Source: Narthecium ossifragum
Taxonomy: Eukaryota > Streptophyta > Magnoliopsida > Dioscoreales > Nartheciaceae
Direction: 5' to 3'
Assembly: GCA_963920575.1 (NCBI GenBank)
Contig: OY986974.1
Location: 2,914,001-2,978,000 of the forward strand
Length of the DNA: 64,000 nucleotides
Numbering within the stretch: the stretch's first letter is position 1; every line of letters begins with the position of its first letter. The position numbers were made by a program, and so were the translations under genes. The notes under the pieces are model-generated. The model made no database searches. It was not told where the DNA came from and was given only the letters and a program-made list of their open reading frames with translations. Positions 10,632-21,457 of the stretch are shown here, piece by piece.

Positions 10632-13600
10632 TCACCGATACTGTGGCTCATCTAATGTGATTGTAGGGTCTAGCTGTGGAGGATTTTCTATATATGGTTT
10701 CAATCTATGACCATTCACTGTGAAAATAGAACCAGATTTAGGATTCCAAATCTCAAATGCTCCATGAGGAAAAACTTATTTTATTGTGAATGGACCATTC
10801 CACCTAGACCGAAGTTTTCCCGGGAAGAGTCTAAGCTTGGCGTTAAAAAGCCAAACTTTATCACCAACATTGAAAACTCTTCGATGAATGAACTTGTCAT
10901 GATACGCTTTAGTCCGGGCCTTATAAATTAGAGAATTATCATAGGCTTCATTACGGATTTCTTCTAGTTCATTCATCAATTGAAGCAAGCGGTTACTACA
11001 CCCAGTCCCTTGGTTCCAGTTCACTTTATGAATATTTAACCAGACTTTATTCATGAGGCTTACTGGGAGATTGCAATGTTTTCCATACACCATTCTGAAT
11101 GGGGACATACCAATCGGGGTCTTATAAGCTGTACGGTAAGCCCAGAAGGCCTCATCCAGTCGCATAGACCAATCTTTTCTATCGGCCCGCACAACTTTTT
11201 CTAGAATCCGCTTAATTTCTCGGTTCGACACCTCTACTTGGCCACTAGTTTGAGGATGATATGGTGTGGCAACCTTATGAGAGATCCCGTATTTATTAAG
11301 GGTTTGGCGGAAGTACCTATTCATAAAGTGGGATCCTCCATCACTAATGATCGCTCTAGAGTGACCAAATCGAGAAAAGATGTTCGAATGAAGGAATTTG
11401 ATAACAATTCGATGATCGTTTGTCCTAGTAGCCACAGCTTCTATCCACTTAGAAACCTAATCAACTGCTACTAGGATATATATGAAGCCGTTTGCAGGAG
11501 GAAAAGGACCCATAAAATCAATGCCCCATACATCAAAAATTTCACAAACGATGATAGGAGTTTGTGGCATTTCATTTCTGCTGGATATATTACCAAGTTG
11601 TTGACATCTAATGCAAGCTTGGGAAAAACTATGAGCATCATGAAATATAGTCGGCCAGTAGAAACCAGATTGGAAGATTTTGGCTGCAGTTCTCCGACCA
11701 GAAAAATGCCCCCCACAAGCATGAGAATGGCAAGTGGTTAAGACAGAGATAATTTCCGATTCAGGTACGCAACATCGCATAATTTGATCAGGACAATGTT
11801 TAAAAAGAATCGGATCATTCCAGACATAGGATTTAGTTCGAGAGAAAAATTTATCTTTGTCTTGTTTGGTCCAATGAAAAGGAATGAATCCTGTAACAAG
11901 ATAGTTCACGATATGTGCATACCAAGGTGTGGGAGGATGATCAACAACAAAAAGGTGTTCATCAGGAAATGTGTCATTAATCGGAGTTGAATCGTTGATC
12001 ACATCTAAGGGCAGTCTAGATAAATGATCAGCCACTACATTCAAAGCTCCTTTTTTATCTCTTAATTCAAGATCAAACTCTTGCAAAAGCATAATCCAAC
12101 GGATTAACCTCGGTTTGAGTTCTTTCTTCCCTACAAGATATCTTAAAGCGGAATGATCGGTGAATATAAGGACCTTAGATTCAAGAAGATATGAACGGAA
12201 TTTTTCCAAGGCAAAGATTACAGCTAGCAACTCCTTCTCAGTTGTGGTATAATTAAGCTGCGCTTCATTCAAAGTCTTGCTAGCATAATAGATAACTCTG
12301 GGCAATTTATCAATCGTTTGCCCAAGAACAGCACCAGCGGCACGATCCGACGCATCACACATAATCTCAAAAGGGTGATCGTACACAGGAGGATGACAAA
12401 TAGGTGCTGAAGAAAGAGAGTCCCGAAGGATATTAAAAGCTTTAAGACATGATTCATCGAACACGAAAGGAACATCTTTCGCAAGCAAGGCACAGAGAGG
12501 ACGAGATATTTTACTAAACTCTTTGATAAATCTACGATAAAATCCCGCATGCCCCAAGAAGGATCTGATTTGACGAACTGAGGAAGGAGGCGGCAATTTA
12601 GAAATTAATTTCAGTTTTGCTTTGTCAACTTCTATCCCCCGACTCGAAATCACATGACCAAGCACAATTCCTTCATTAACCATAAAATGACTCTTCTCCC
12701 AACTTAACACAAGGTTGGTTTCGACACATCTAGCAAGAACTCTTGAAAGATTTGATAAACAAGATTCAAAGGTTTTGCCAAAGACAGAAAAATCATCCAT
12801 AAATATTTCTAGAAATTGCTCAATCATGTCTCCAAAAATTGAAAGTATACAACGTTGGAACGTAGCTGGAGCATTGCACAAACCAAAAGGCATTCTCCTA
12901 TATGCAAAGGTTCCAAAGGGACAAGTGAAGGTCGTTTTCTCTTGATCGACTGGATCTATAGCTACTTGGTTATAACCTGAGTAACCATCAAGGAAACAGT
13001 AGTATGCTTGACCCGCTAATCTTTCTAAAATCTGGTCGATAAAAGGCAAGGGAAAATGATCCTTTCTTGTCAATGCATTCAGTCTCCTATAGTCTATGCA
13101 AACTCTCCAACCTGTAGTCTGACGGGTTGCGATTTCTTTTCCTATTTCATTTTTAACTACCGTAATCCCGGATTTCTTAGGAACCACCTGAGTTGGACTA
13201 ATCCATTTAGAATCAGAGATCGGGTATATGATACCAGCATCTAGGAGTTTCACTACCTCTTTCATGACCACGTCCTTCATCAACGGATTAAGACGTCGCT
13301 ACATTTCTCTAACACTTTTAGTTTCATCCTCTAAATGTATACGATGCATGCAGATAGAAGGGTCAATACCTCTAAGATCTCCTATGGACCATCCAATGGC
13401 TCTCCTATGCAACCTAAGAACTTCAATCAATTGAGATTCCTGAGTTTTGGTTAATGAAGAGGAAATAATCACAGGAAGCGTAGAATCAGCTCCAATGAAG
13501 ACATATTTAAGATTAGAAGGTAGTGTTTTCAAATCAAGCTGAGGTGGCATAATCAGAGACGGTAAGGCTGGAGTTGAAGAAGTAAGTGGTAGAGGTTCAA

Positions 13601-13733
13601 TTGGAATCCTTTTCCAAGAAATATTACACACATCCTCATACAAGTCATAACCTTTCACATCCTCAAGCATAATCAGATCATCAACATCACCAGTCAGTAT
13701 ACCATTCTGCTCATCCAATATCTCACCATGTAA
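10632..13733 (-). pseudogene. Athila pol: reverse transcriptase, RNase H, integrase (three in-frame stops)
   Basis: The frame continues that of gag-protease through stops at 13299-13301, 11457-11459 and 10776-10778 to a terminal TGA at 10632-10634. Recognisable in order: RT palm ([22 protein letters not shown], catalytic FMDD), RNase H ([15 protein letters not shown]), integrase HHCC zinc finger ([12 protein letters not shown]...C..C), integrase core ([10 protein letters not shown], then SDGGSHF and [16 protein letters not shown]) and an integrase C-terminal block after the last stop. One stop falls inside the integrase core just after AVD. A full polyprotein cannot be made from this copy without readthrough. 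Confidence 0.9.
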
Positions 13734-16421
13734 TTAAGGAAAATCAATATTCAGATCTGGTAAATCATCTCTAGTTACCACATCATCATCATCAAAAAAT
13801 GAAGCATCACATGCACTTACATAACTTTCACTTGATACATCATCATCATGCACTATCTTATACATCGCATCATCCACACACATATCGATATCATCATTGT
13901 TCATTAAAGCGTTTACCACGAAACAATCATCATCATATGCATGGCATTTTGACGTATGAAAAATATTCAATTTCAATTCCATATTCCCAAAAGTAAGTGT
14001 CATAATACCATCCCTACAATTAATGCAAGCATTAGCTGTAGCTAAGAAAGGTCGACCAAGAATTATAGGAACATTTTTCTTAGTTTGCAAGCTTGGTTCC
14101 ATATCCAACACCACAAAATCCACAGGAAACACACATTGACCAACTTTAACTAGAACATCTTCAAGCACACACCGTGGGGTTTTAATTGAACGATCAGCTA
14201 ACTGAAGAGTCATAGCAGTGGGTTTAAGTTCTCTTATACCAAACTTGGAATATAACGAATGAGGCATGAGATTCACGCTAGCTCCTAAATTTAGTAAAGC
14301 TTCATCAATCAAATGGTTTCCTATAGTGCAAGAAATAGTAGGAGTACCTGGATCTTTAAGTTTAGGAGGAATATCACTACAAAGGATTGAGCTTACTTGT
14401 TCAGTCAAGAAAATCTTTTTGGAAACATGAGATCTAGACCGACGCTTTTGAGTGCATAAATCTTTCAGAAATGTTGCATAAGACGGAATCTGTTTGATAG
14501 CATCCAACAAAGGAAGATTGATATGAACTTTCTTGAAAACTTCAACCATCTCATCAAGTTTAGAATTTTTAGAAGGTCGTGAAGTCGGATCTACCAGGGC
14601 CTCAGGAAAAGGAATTTTCGGAACATAGGTCCTAGGATTCGGTTCAGGCGATGAAGTAGAATCATGAGGAGTAGGAATTGAAGTTTTGGGTAACACCTTA
14701 TCCTTAGATGCATGCAAGTCTCTATCTAATGGAACTTGAGAAGTAGATGGAGTTGCATTGAGAGGTTGAGATGTAAGATCATGATATGGACATTCCTCAT
14801 CTGGTTTCTCAATATTAGCAAAGGTCTTACCACTACGAAGAGTCGTAACGGCTTGAACTTGTTCATGAGAAGACTCGATCAAATATTGACCTCTAGGATT
14901 CGGAATAGGTTGACTCGGCAATGTACCTTCTTCCCTTTTTGACAAGGCGTTAGCTATTTGACCCATTTGAGCTTCTAACTTAGCTAATGCTTGAGTATGA
15001 GAATGGTGGACTTTGGTAAACTCATCCATAACTGGACTTTGGTTCGGTTGGGGAAAAGAAGGTTGGTTTTGAGGTTGTTGAGGTAGCGGCACTCCATATG
15101 ACGTGCCTCCCCAAGGTTGAGGCTGTTGAGATTGATATGGTCCTTGGGAAGAAAAATTTTGAGGAGGCTTATACTGAGGTTGGAATTTAGGAGGAAAACC
15201 CGGCTTTTGATTGTTCACAGGTGGTTTAGGATTCAATGAATCAGACTGTTGACCAGGTGTTCTCCAAGAGAAATTTGGGTGATTGCGTAAACCAGGATTA
15301 TATGTATTAGAATATGGATCATAAGCTGGTTTGGACTGATTATAAATTGCATTCACATGTTCCTGCACTAATTCTGGATATTGAAGAGCTAAATGACAGT
15401 CCGTGACATCGTGACCAGAATTTGAACATAAGAAACAAATATCTCCTGACTGCGGTGGCAATGGAGGATTTGAAGATACTACTTGGTTTGTAGTCTGAGT
15501 CAAAACTTGGTCAAGCTTCCTACTTAGAATATCTACTTGTTGAGCTAAACGAGTAGATTCATTTAATTCCAGGGTACCTCTAGGTCTAGCTTGATTGGGC
15601 GACTCTCGGGTATTCCTAGAAGATGAAGCATGATGTTGGGAATTCTCCGCTAACCTCTCAAAAAGCCTCCATGAATTATCAAGAGGATTCGTAATAAACA
15701 CTCCTCCACAGGCGGCATCAATAGTCATTTGATGTCTCTCCTTAAGACCATTATAAAAATTCTCTATAATAGCCCATTGAGGGAATTGATGGTGAGGGCA
15801 CTTCCTACGGAGTTCCCTATATCTATCCCATGCTTCATGGAAAAGTTCATCATCAGCTTGCTTGAAGGATGAAATTTCTTTCCTAAGATCACTGGTTTTG
15901 GTAATTGGAAAGAATTTAGCAAGAAATTGGGTTTGAAGTTGAGGCCAAGTCGTGATAGATCTGGGCTCTAAAGATGTAAGCAAATATTTCGCTTTACCCT
16001 TGAGAGTAAAGGGAAAGAGTTTCAATTTCCAAGCATCATCAGTGAAATTATTGACTTTCACGGTCGAACTGATCAAGATAAATTCTTCTATATGGTTGTA
16101 GGGATCTTCATGAGACAGACCATGAAAGGCAGGAAGATATTGAAGGAACTGAGGCTTGATTTCATAGTGGGCAGCTCCTATTACTGGGGGTTGAATGCGT
16201 GAATTTGAAGTAAATGAAGTAGGAATGTAAAAGTCTTTCATATTCATGCGACCTTGATCTTCATGATGGGTCGGATTTTCATCATGATCATGATGATCAT
16301 CTAAGTTATGGTTCTCCATGGATGAATCAGGTAAAATATTCACAGGTCTAAGCAATGTAGCACGAGAATTCAAGAATTCTTGCAATGTAATATTTAAATC
16401 TGAATCTTCACTAACATTCAT
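13734..16421 (-). CDS. Athila gag-protease ORF (895 aa) ending at a premature TAA
   Basis: It starts at the ATG at 16421 and runs uninterrupted to a TAA at 13734-13736, after which the same frame continues as pol. Gag core (about 70-260): FHGLSHEDPYNHIEEF, AWKLKLFPFTLKGKAKYL, then the EAWDRYRELRRKCPHH block. A CX2CX4HX4C zinc knuckle (CFLCSNSGHDVTDC) is at about 329-342, followed by a Pro/Gln-rich linker. The aspartic protease motif at about 708 reads LNLGAS where D(L/T)GAS is expected: the catalytic Asp is Asn, so protease activity is probably lost. A solo LTR sits 12 bp upstream of the ATG. Confidence 0.9.
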   Translation of the reverse strand: MNVSEDSDLNITLQEFLNSRATLLRPVNILPDSSMENHNLDDHHDHDENPTHHEDQGRMNMKDFYIPTSFTSNSRIQPPVIGAAHYEIKPQFLQYLPAFHGLSHEDPYNHIEEFILISSTVKVNNFTDDAWKLKLFPFTLKGKAKYLLTSLEPRSITTWPQLQTQFLAKFFPITKTSDLRKEISSFKQADDELFHEAWDRYRELRRKCPHHQFPQWAIIENFYNGLKERHQMTIDAACGGVFITNPLDNSWRLFERLAENSQHHASSSRNTRESPNQARPRGTLELNESTRLAQQVDILSRKLDQVLTQTTNQVVSSNPPLPPQSGDICFLCSNSGHDVTDCHLALQYPELVQEHVNAIYNQSKPAYDPYSNTYNPGLRNHPNFSWRTPGQQSDSLNPKPPVNNQKPGFPPKFQPQYKPPQNFSSQGPYQSQQPQPWGGTSYGVPLPQQPQNQPSFPQPNQSPVMDEFTKVHHSHTQALAKLEAQMGQIANALSKREEGTLPSQPIPNPRGQYLIESSHEQVQAVTTLRSGKTFANIEKPDEECPYHDLTSQPLNATPSTSQVPLDRDLHASKDKVLPKTSIPTPHDSTSSPEPNPRTYVPKIPFPEALVDPTSRPSKNSKLDEMVEVFKKVHINLPLLDAIKQIPSYATFLKDLCTQKRRSRSHVSKKIFLTEQVSSILCSDIPPKLKDPGTPTISCTIGNHLIDEALLNLGASVNLMPHSLYSKFGIRELKPTAMTLQLADRSIKTPRCVLEDVLVKVGQCVFPVDFVVLDMEPSLQTKKNVPIILGRPFLATANACINCRDGIMTLTFGNMELKLNIFHTSKCHAYDDDCFVVNALMNNDDIDMCVDDAMYKIVHDDDVSSESYVSACDASFFDDDDVVTRDDLPDLNIDFP

Positions 16422-16433
16422 CCATATACCACA

Positions 16434-18863
16434 TGTGAGGACATGTCCCTCTAACCCTGTGGCTCGTTGTAGACCGCAAGGGCAATTTGGTAAATTGCAC
16501 CTTGTTGGTTTGTTTCACACCCGCGTGTGCACACACTGGCTTTGTTTGTGTTAGTGTTAGTTAGAATGGCTAGGTGAACCCGAGATCGGAAGATCTGAGC
16601 TTGGGCTTGTGTTTTAGCCCAAGTTTGCCTTTCTGGATGAACGAGATCGATCTGGATTGCTAATGAGATCGATCTGGCCTTGCTAGCCAGATCTATCTGA
16701 CATGCTTTGGAGATCGATCGCTTAGTGCAGAAGGTTTTTGGGTTGTTTGCAGCTCGAGAGCGATCGTTCGGACTCGTGATCAAACAGTCGGTGGCTTTTT
16801 CTCTTTCGCGAAGACGGCAGCCGACCGTCGCTCTCCCTTGTCAGAAGGGGAGGACTTTCCCTCCCCTCCCCCAGCTTTTCCCCGCCTTCACCGGCTTTCC
16901 CCAGGCTTTTCCTTCCTCTTCTTTTCTTCCCTTCTCTTCTCTTCTCCTTCTTTCTCTTCTTCTCGTGGTGCTCTGTTTCTTCCCCTTCTCCGCCGGCGAG
17001 CTTCTTCTTCGCCGTTCTCCCTCCTCCGACCACCGTTTTTGGCGTTCCAAAGCTTGTTGGATTCTTGGCGACGAGAGGAAGGTTGCTGAGGTGGTTTGGA
17101 GTCATGTTGGTGACTGGTTTGCGAGGGATCAACCGAGGAATGCGCTGTTGGGTAGGTTCTTCTACCTACATGTGTTCTTTAATGGGTTTCTCGTGATCTA
17201 GCCGTTGGATCTTGTTGATCCTTGATTTGTTGGATTCCTTATACCTGTTAGAATTACTGATATGAGTTTCATGTTAATCAGTTGAGATTTGAGTAGGTTT
17301 ATTTCATGATTAAGCTCGGATTCTCTGTTTTTCTGCTGTTCTTGAAGAACAGCCGGCTTGCGGCGTGTTTTTCGGCCGGCACGTATGTGATCTTGGCTTT
17401 TAATAAACATAAGAGTTGTAGATATATTCGTTATCTTTCCATTCCATCTTATTTCGTATTTTTCTGATTTCTTTACGATTTGTTATGAATTGTTTACTGG
17501 AGGGCTGCGTTGCAGAAATTAATTAGAAAGTTAGTTTTGATTAGTGGTTTTCATTAGCGTTTTCCCGTTAATCCAACCGTTGGATGATTCTAGATTTTGG
17601 ATATATTGATCCATACATGTACCTCTACTGGTGCCTATGTTAGATCACGAATCCAACATAGTTTGGACATCGGATCGATGGGATCAAATAGCCCCTAGTA
17701 GAGAACTTTTGGGTGTTTTAAATATAATATTATATTTCGGAATATAATATTATATTGTTTACTGTTCATCGTCGTTTTCGAGGCTGCTTCCCGTTGCAGG
17801 AGTCCGTGGTCGACGGTCGTGGTACCGTCGTAATGTCGGGACCCGCTGCGGATCGGCTTGCAGCGGTTGGTAGTACCGCTGCAGCGATCCAGTAGACTTA
17901 TATGATATTTGTCATACTGTTGCATGCATATCTCCTGTCTGTGTATGTCATAGCATGCATTGTTGATTGTGCATTAGTTGCATTGGTTAGGGCGTGGGTG
18001 ATCCTTGGGTCGCCGTCCCGAGGCTGGAAGCACGGACTTAGCCCTAGGACCGGGGTTGGGTAGTTTGGACCCGGTTTGAATTGTAGTGTCCAGTCAAATC
18101 TTATGATAGGCTTAGAGGACTGGTACACCTGATGCTTGATGATTATAGAGGTCGTGTCGGCCTCAAGTCAGGTGTTGAGGATGTCACCGGTGACGGGTCT
18201 TATTCTTTGGGCAGTGTCCGTTCTTGTCAGTAGGGGCATCAGTGTGGGCCCATGGCGAGTTGGGTGACCACAGCTGAAACCCTGCGACACTAGGCGTATC
18301 CAGGATGGGCCCAGTCCGTTGGGGTGACCATGGTTGGATATGCCTAGAGATCACCGGTGAATGGTAATGGGACCATTGTAGCTCACTCGAGTCTGGCTTG
18401 AGGGCGACACTGTTGCGTTCCCCCTTCCTTCTGTGTGACATAGTGTAGATCCCTACTGAGCTTAGTGCTCACACCTACCCGGGGCTGCGTTTTGCAGGTG
18501 CAGGCGTCAGTTCCTCTTCTGTGGCCCCTACCGGGCAGTTGGTCGGCGGTGCGGCGGCGCCTGGTGGACTTTGAGAGGTGGTGATCGTTTACTGCTTTAC
18601 CCTATGTTAGTTAGTCTCCTACGGGAGTAATGTTGTATTTGAATCTTCCCCTCTCCGATGATATGTATATTAAACGCTTTGAGTTTTAAATCTGTGGTTC
18701 GAGGTTTTGTTAATTATTATTCTTTTAATCGAGGGTGCTTTTGGTGAATTGTTAGGGAGACCAATAAGTTAGAGGGAACCCTCGCCAGCTTTGTTTTCCG
18801 CGTTTTGTAGGTTCCGGTTCGCGTCGTCAGCCCGGTTGGGCTTTCGTGGGTCGGGGCGCGACA
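16434..18863 (-). mobile_element. Solo LTR (long form, 2430 bp) nested just upstream of Athila gag
   Basis: In plus orientation it starts TGTGAGGACATGTCCC and ends GGGGCGCGACA. It is flanked by a perfect 5-bp duplication CCACA (16429-16433 and 18864-18868). Both ends match the shorter solo LTR at 7871-8538 in inverted orientation; about 16590-18410 is unique to this copy. No gag-pol interior is attached, so it is best read as the product of LTR-LTR recombination. Which strand is sense for this family is not clear. Confidence 0.82.
16644..16721. promoter_or_regulatory. Four-site GATC-palindrome cluster in the long solo LTR
   Basis: Cores start at 16644, 16666, 16689 and 16711, with spacings of 22, 23 and 22 bp. 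The third core is degenerate (AGATCTATCTG). This cluster belongs to the nested solo LTR, not to the Athila host, so two element families share the arrangement. Confidence 0.5.
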
Positions 18864-18868
18864 CCACA

Positions 18869-19100
18869 TCACCAGAACAACCAAGGTTTAGAGATACTCA
18901 CAGTGCTATCTCGGTGTAGCTTTGACCGATGCTCCTTCTCCGCTTGGAAGGTGCCTCGTCAAAGTCCCTAACGCACGATCAACAAGATAGGAAATATTAG
19001 CACTGGTACTATTTTTGGTCTTTTATATAATAAGCGACAGAAATAAAGATAACTAATTGAAATAAAACTACACTAGGCAATTAACTCAATAAACCGTGAT
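18869..19100 (-). other. Athila leader between PBS and gag (residual)
   Basis: This is the untranslated leader of the element, separated from the gag ATG by the nested solo LTR. No ORF or other signal was seen. Confidence 0.5.
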
Positions 19101-19118
19101 TCCCCAGCAACGGCGCCA
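19101..19118 (-). other. Primer binding site (tRNA-Asp)
   Basis: The plus strand reads TCCCCAGCAACGGCGCCA, which equals the 3' end of plant tRNA-Asp except for one base (A in place of G at position 6). It lies 6 bp inside the right-hand LTR, the expected place for a minus-strand element. Confidence 0.85.
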
Positions 19119-19124
19119 AAATTC

Positions 19125-20706
19125 TGACACGCCTTGAAAAGTGTCGTTACCTTAACAAGAACGCCAAAATTACAAATTTATAATCCGAATCACTAACAAA
19201 CTACTTTATAGGTAGATAGTAATAAGTCCGGGTCGGTCCACAGGGAAAACAGGATTAAGTCTAATTACCACGCATAGTTCTAAATCAAAGGTTAAGGAAG
19301 ATGGATGATAGTTGGTCTTTAAACTACCTTTAACTCGAATTAAACTAAATCATGAGAATAACAATAAGAGAAAAGGCTAGGAAGTTCTAATCCGTAATCG
19401 AGAGCTATCTAGGCATTCCTAGGATAAGAGCAATTCAATAAGTTCAAGATGGTTTTCTAGGGTTGATAGAAGATCGGCTAGATCCACTATCACTCAACAT
19501 AGATTCATTGGAAGCCTATGTCGGAATGAAGAACAAATCAGCGGATAATTGGTATGAAAATAATAAAAGTGGTTCTAGCACTTTGAGATCGGCTAATCGA
19601 TAAAGATAAAGAATGAATCGTAGGTTACAATCATAGGTCTTAATGGTTCTAGCATTAAGGCAGTGGTTCTAGCACTCCTACAATCATAATCTAGGGTTTA
19701 GAATCCAATCCAAAGATCTAACATGGTTCTAGCATGAAAGCAACTTGAACAAGTCCTAATCCTAGCCTCTAACATGCAATGCTCAAAACCAGCGAGCGAA
19801 ATCTCAGCGTAACTTTCACATCCGAACTCGAAAAGAGGCGATTCAAGATTCGTTGGAAAGCTAAGGCAGAGATCTACAACTTTTATGTTTTGAGTTTTCA
19901 CAAAATCCGGCTGTAAACCTATAGAAAAACCGAGACAAGACAGACCGAAATTAGGGCACAAAGAGCAAACAATACATTCACCATAAGAAAGATTACCAAT
20001 AGATATATAAAATCTGAATTCAATCCATTATACCATCATAAAATATATGCTCTGATCCATAGGAAAACCGAAATAAACTCCCTATTACATCATAGAATTT
20101 CCTAGAATAAAGATTTAGCTACTCATCTTGAAGAAACGATCCATCGGGGAAGGTTGATGACGCGCTCCCGCCATGGATCTCTCTTTAAGACCTAACCCTA
20201 ATGTTTATGGAGGAAGAAGAACCAAGGAAACACCCAGTAGGAGAAGAAAATTCGTCCTTGGGTGGCTGCCAAAAATCCTCTCCCAACACCTATTTATAGG
20301 CCTTCATCAAAACCCTAACTCGGATTAGATCTCAGCCCTTTATTTTTCCTCCAGCACAAAATGAGATCGATCTCCATTGGGAAGAAGATCGATCTCCTTC
20401 GTTCTGCGAACTCTGGATCTGGAATACGCTCGACCAAGATCGATCTTCTTTAGGATGAAGATCGATCTCCTTTGCTTCGACTGGACCGCTACTTGCTGGA
20501 ATAATGAGATCGATCTCCTTTAGGATGCAGATCGATCTCCTTTACGCAGGATTGCCAGAATCACTTCGTTTTAGCACCAAACTTGACCTAATCTTCGTTG
20601 AAGGCTCTTATACCTGAAATGCACCAAAGACCATCAAAATAGCATTGCTCGGAGACTAACAGGACATAGTTAAAGGGGCGATTTGTGCACTTTTCACGCA
20701 TTATCA
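19125..20706 (-). repeat. 5' LTR of the Athila element (right copy)
   Basis: 1582 bp from TGACACGCC to CACGCATTATCA, matching 3092-4676. It carries the same three pairs of palindromes (cores 20364/20386, 20437/20459, 20507/20529), all still 22 bp apart although the third core has one changed end base. As the 5' LTR it should hold the element promoter; I could not pick a convincing TATA box. Confidence 0.9.
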
Positions 20707-20711
20707 ATCTC
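20707..20711 (+). repeat. Target-site duplication, right copy (Athila insertion)
   Basis: ATCTC immediately after the terminal CA of the element, identical to 3087-3091. Coding of the methyltransferase exon resumes at 20712 in the frame interrupted at 3091. Confidence 0.9.
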
Positions 20712-21080
20712 CTCCATGTTGACTCTGTTTTTAGCCTATACGAGGATAGGTAGGCATTGGTTAAGTTATTTGTCCTAATTTTTATTCTAGAGCTCTAGAG
20801 CTTGTCTGACATGATTTTATACTGGATTTTAAGATGTGAAATGGAGGACATTCTATTGGAGATGGATAGAATTCTCCGGCCAGAGGGGACGGTGATCTTG
20901 AGGGATGATGTCGACGTACTGGTAAAGATCAAGACGATTACTGACGGCATGAAATGGGACGGTCAGATTATAGACCACGAAGATGGACCGCTTCAACGGG
21001 AGAAGATTTTACTACTTGTCAAAACTTATTGGACGTTGCCGGACCAAAAGCAAGAACAATCGAATGATGCTGCTTCGTGA

Positions 21081-21457
21081 AGAAGATCATAGCAATACTT
21101 TTTTGGAATTCAGATAGATTTAATTATTTGATTTTTACATGAACTGTTCGATCACTGTTCGTCATAGCCGTCTAGCTTTGCTCTGTTTTTGGTTAATCTG
21201 GTGAAAGACCAGTTTCAGAAGGAAGTAGATAAGGCAGCATCATCGAAGAGATTATCGAATAATGTGAGTTAGCTGAATGTTGAAGCTGGAATAGAATTTG
21301 TTTGTGCTATTGTAGTGTTGATTAGGAGGTAGAAGAGAAACAGTTTGCAGTTTCTTCTGAAATTTTAAAGTTACCAATATGTTCAGCTTTATTTCATCTT
21401 TGTTTGAATTATATTCTTGACTGTGTAAACATTGAAGAATATGTTCCAAGCTGTTGT
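21081..21457. other. Methyltransferase 3' flank, no other gene
   Basis: Sequence between the PMT stop and the hAT element, presumably the 3' UTR and downstream flank. Nothing else was recognised. Confidence 0.5.

Larger units (their letters stand above)
3092..20706 (-). mobile_element. Athila-type Ty3/Gypsy LTR retrotransposon, 17.6 kb, structurally complete but decayed
   Basis: The element has two near-identical LTRs, a 5-bp target duplication ATCTC, a PBS complementary to tRNA-Asp, a purine-rich PPT, a long gag-pol frame and extra 3' ORFs. It reads on the minus strand. The first 590 bp of the LTRs differ at about 14 sites by eye (about 2.4%), so the insertion is fairly recent. gag-pol carries four in-frame stops. 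Two solo LTRs of another family (7871-8538 and 16434-18863) are nested inside. The Athila assignment rests on the tRNA-Asp PBS, the gag/pol sequence style, the LTR end bases and the ORF downstream of pol. Confidence 0.92.
2904..21080 (+). pseudogene. PMT-family (DUF248/Methyltransf_29) methyltransferase, 3' part, split by a retrotransposon
   Basis: Exon pieces: 2904-2955 (ending ERGLIGTYQDW), intron 2956-3051, exon 3052-3091 (CEAMSTYPRTYDL) interrupted by the Athila element, continuation 20712-20749 (LHVDSVFSLYED), intron 20750-20833, last exon 20834-21080 ([18 protein letters not shown], then RDDVD, DHEDGP and the stop). Both introns are GT-AG and keep frame. These blocks are hallmark C-terminal motifs of plant PMT proteins, Golgi type II membrane putative SAM-dependent methyltransferases linked to wall pectin (family knowledge). 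The 17.6-kb insertion with its ATCTC duplication lies inside a coding exon, so a normal product is very unlikely. The first roughly 450 codons are absent, either in the gap or lost. The coding tail itself has no stops. Confidence 0.88.

Noticed and set aside
16434..18863. Considered as a gene in its own right because of CT-rich leader-like sequence and short frames (16707-17201)
   Set aside because: The ends are TG...CA with a perfect CCACA duplication and match a second copy at 7871-8538, so it is an LTR.
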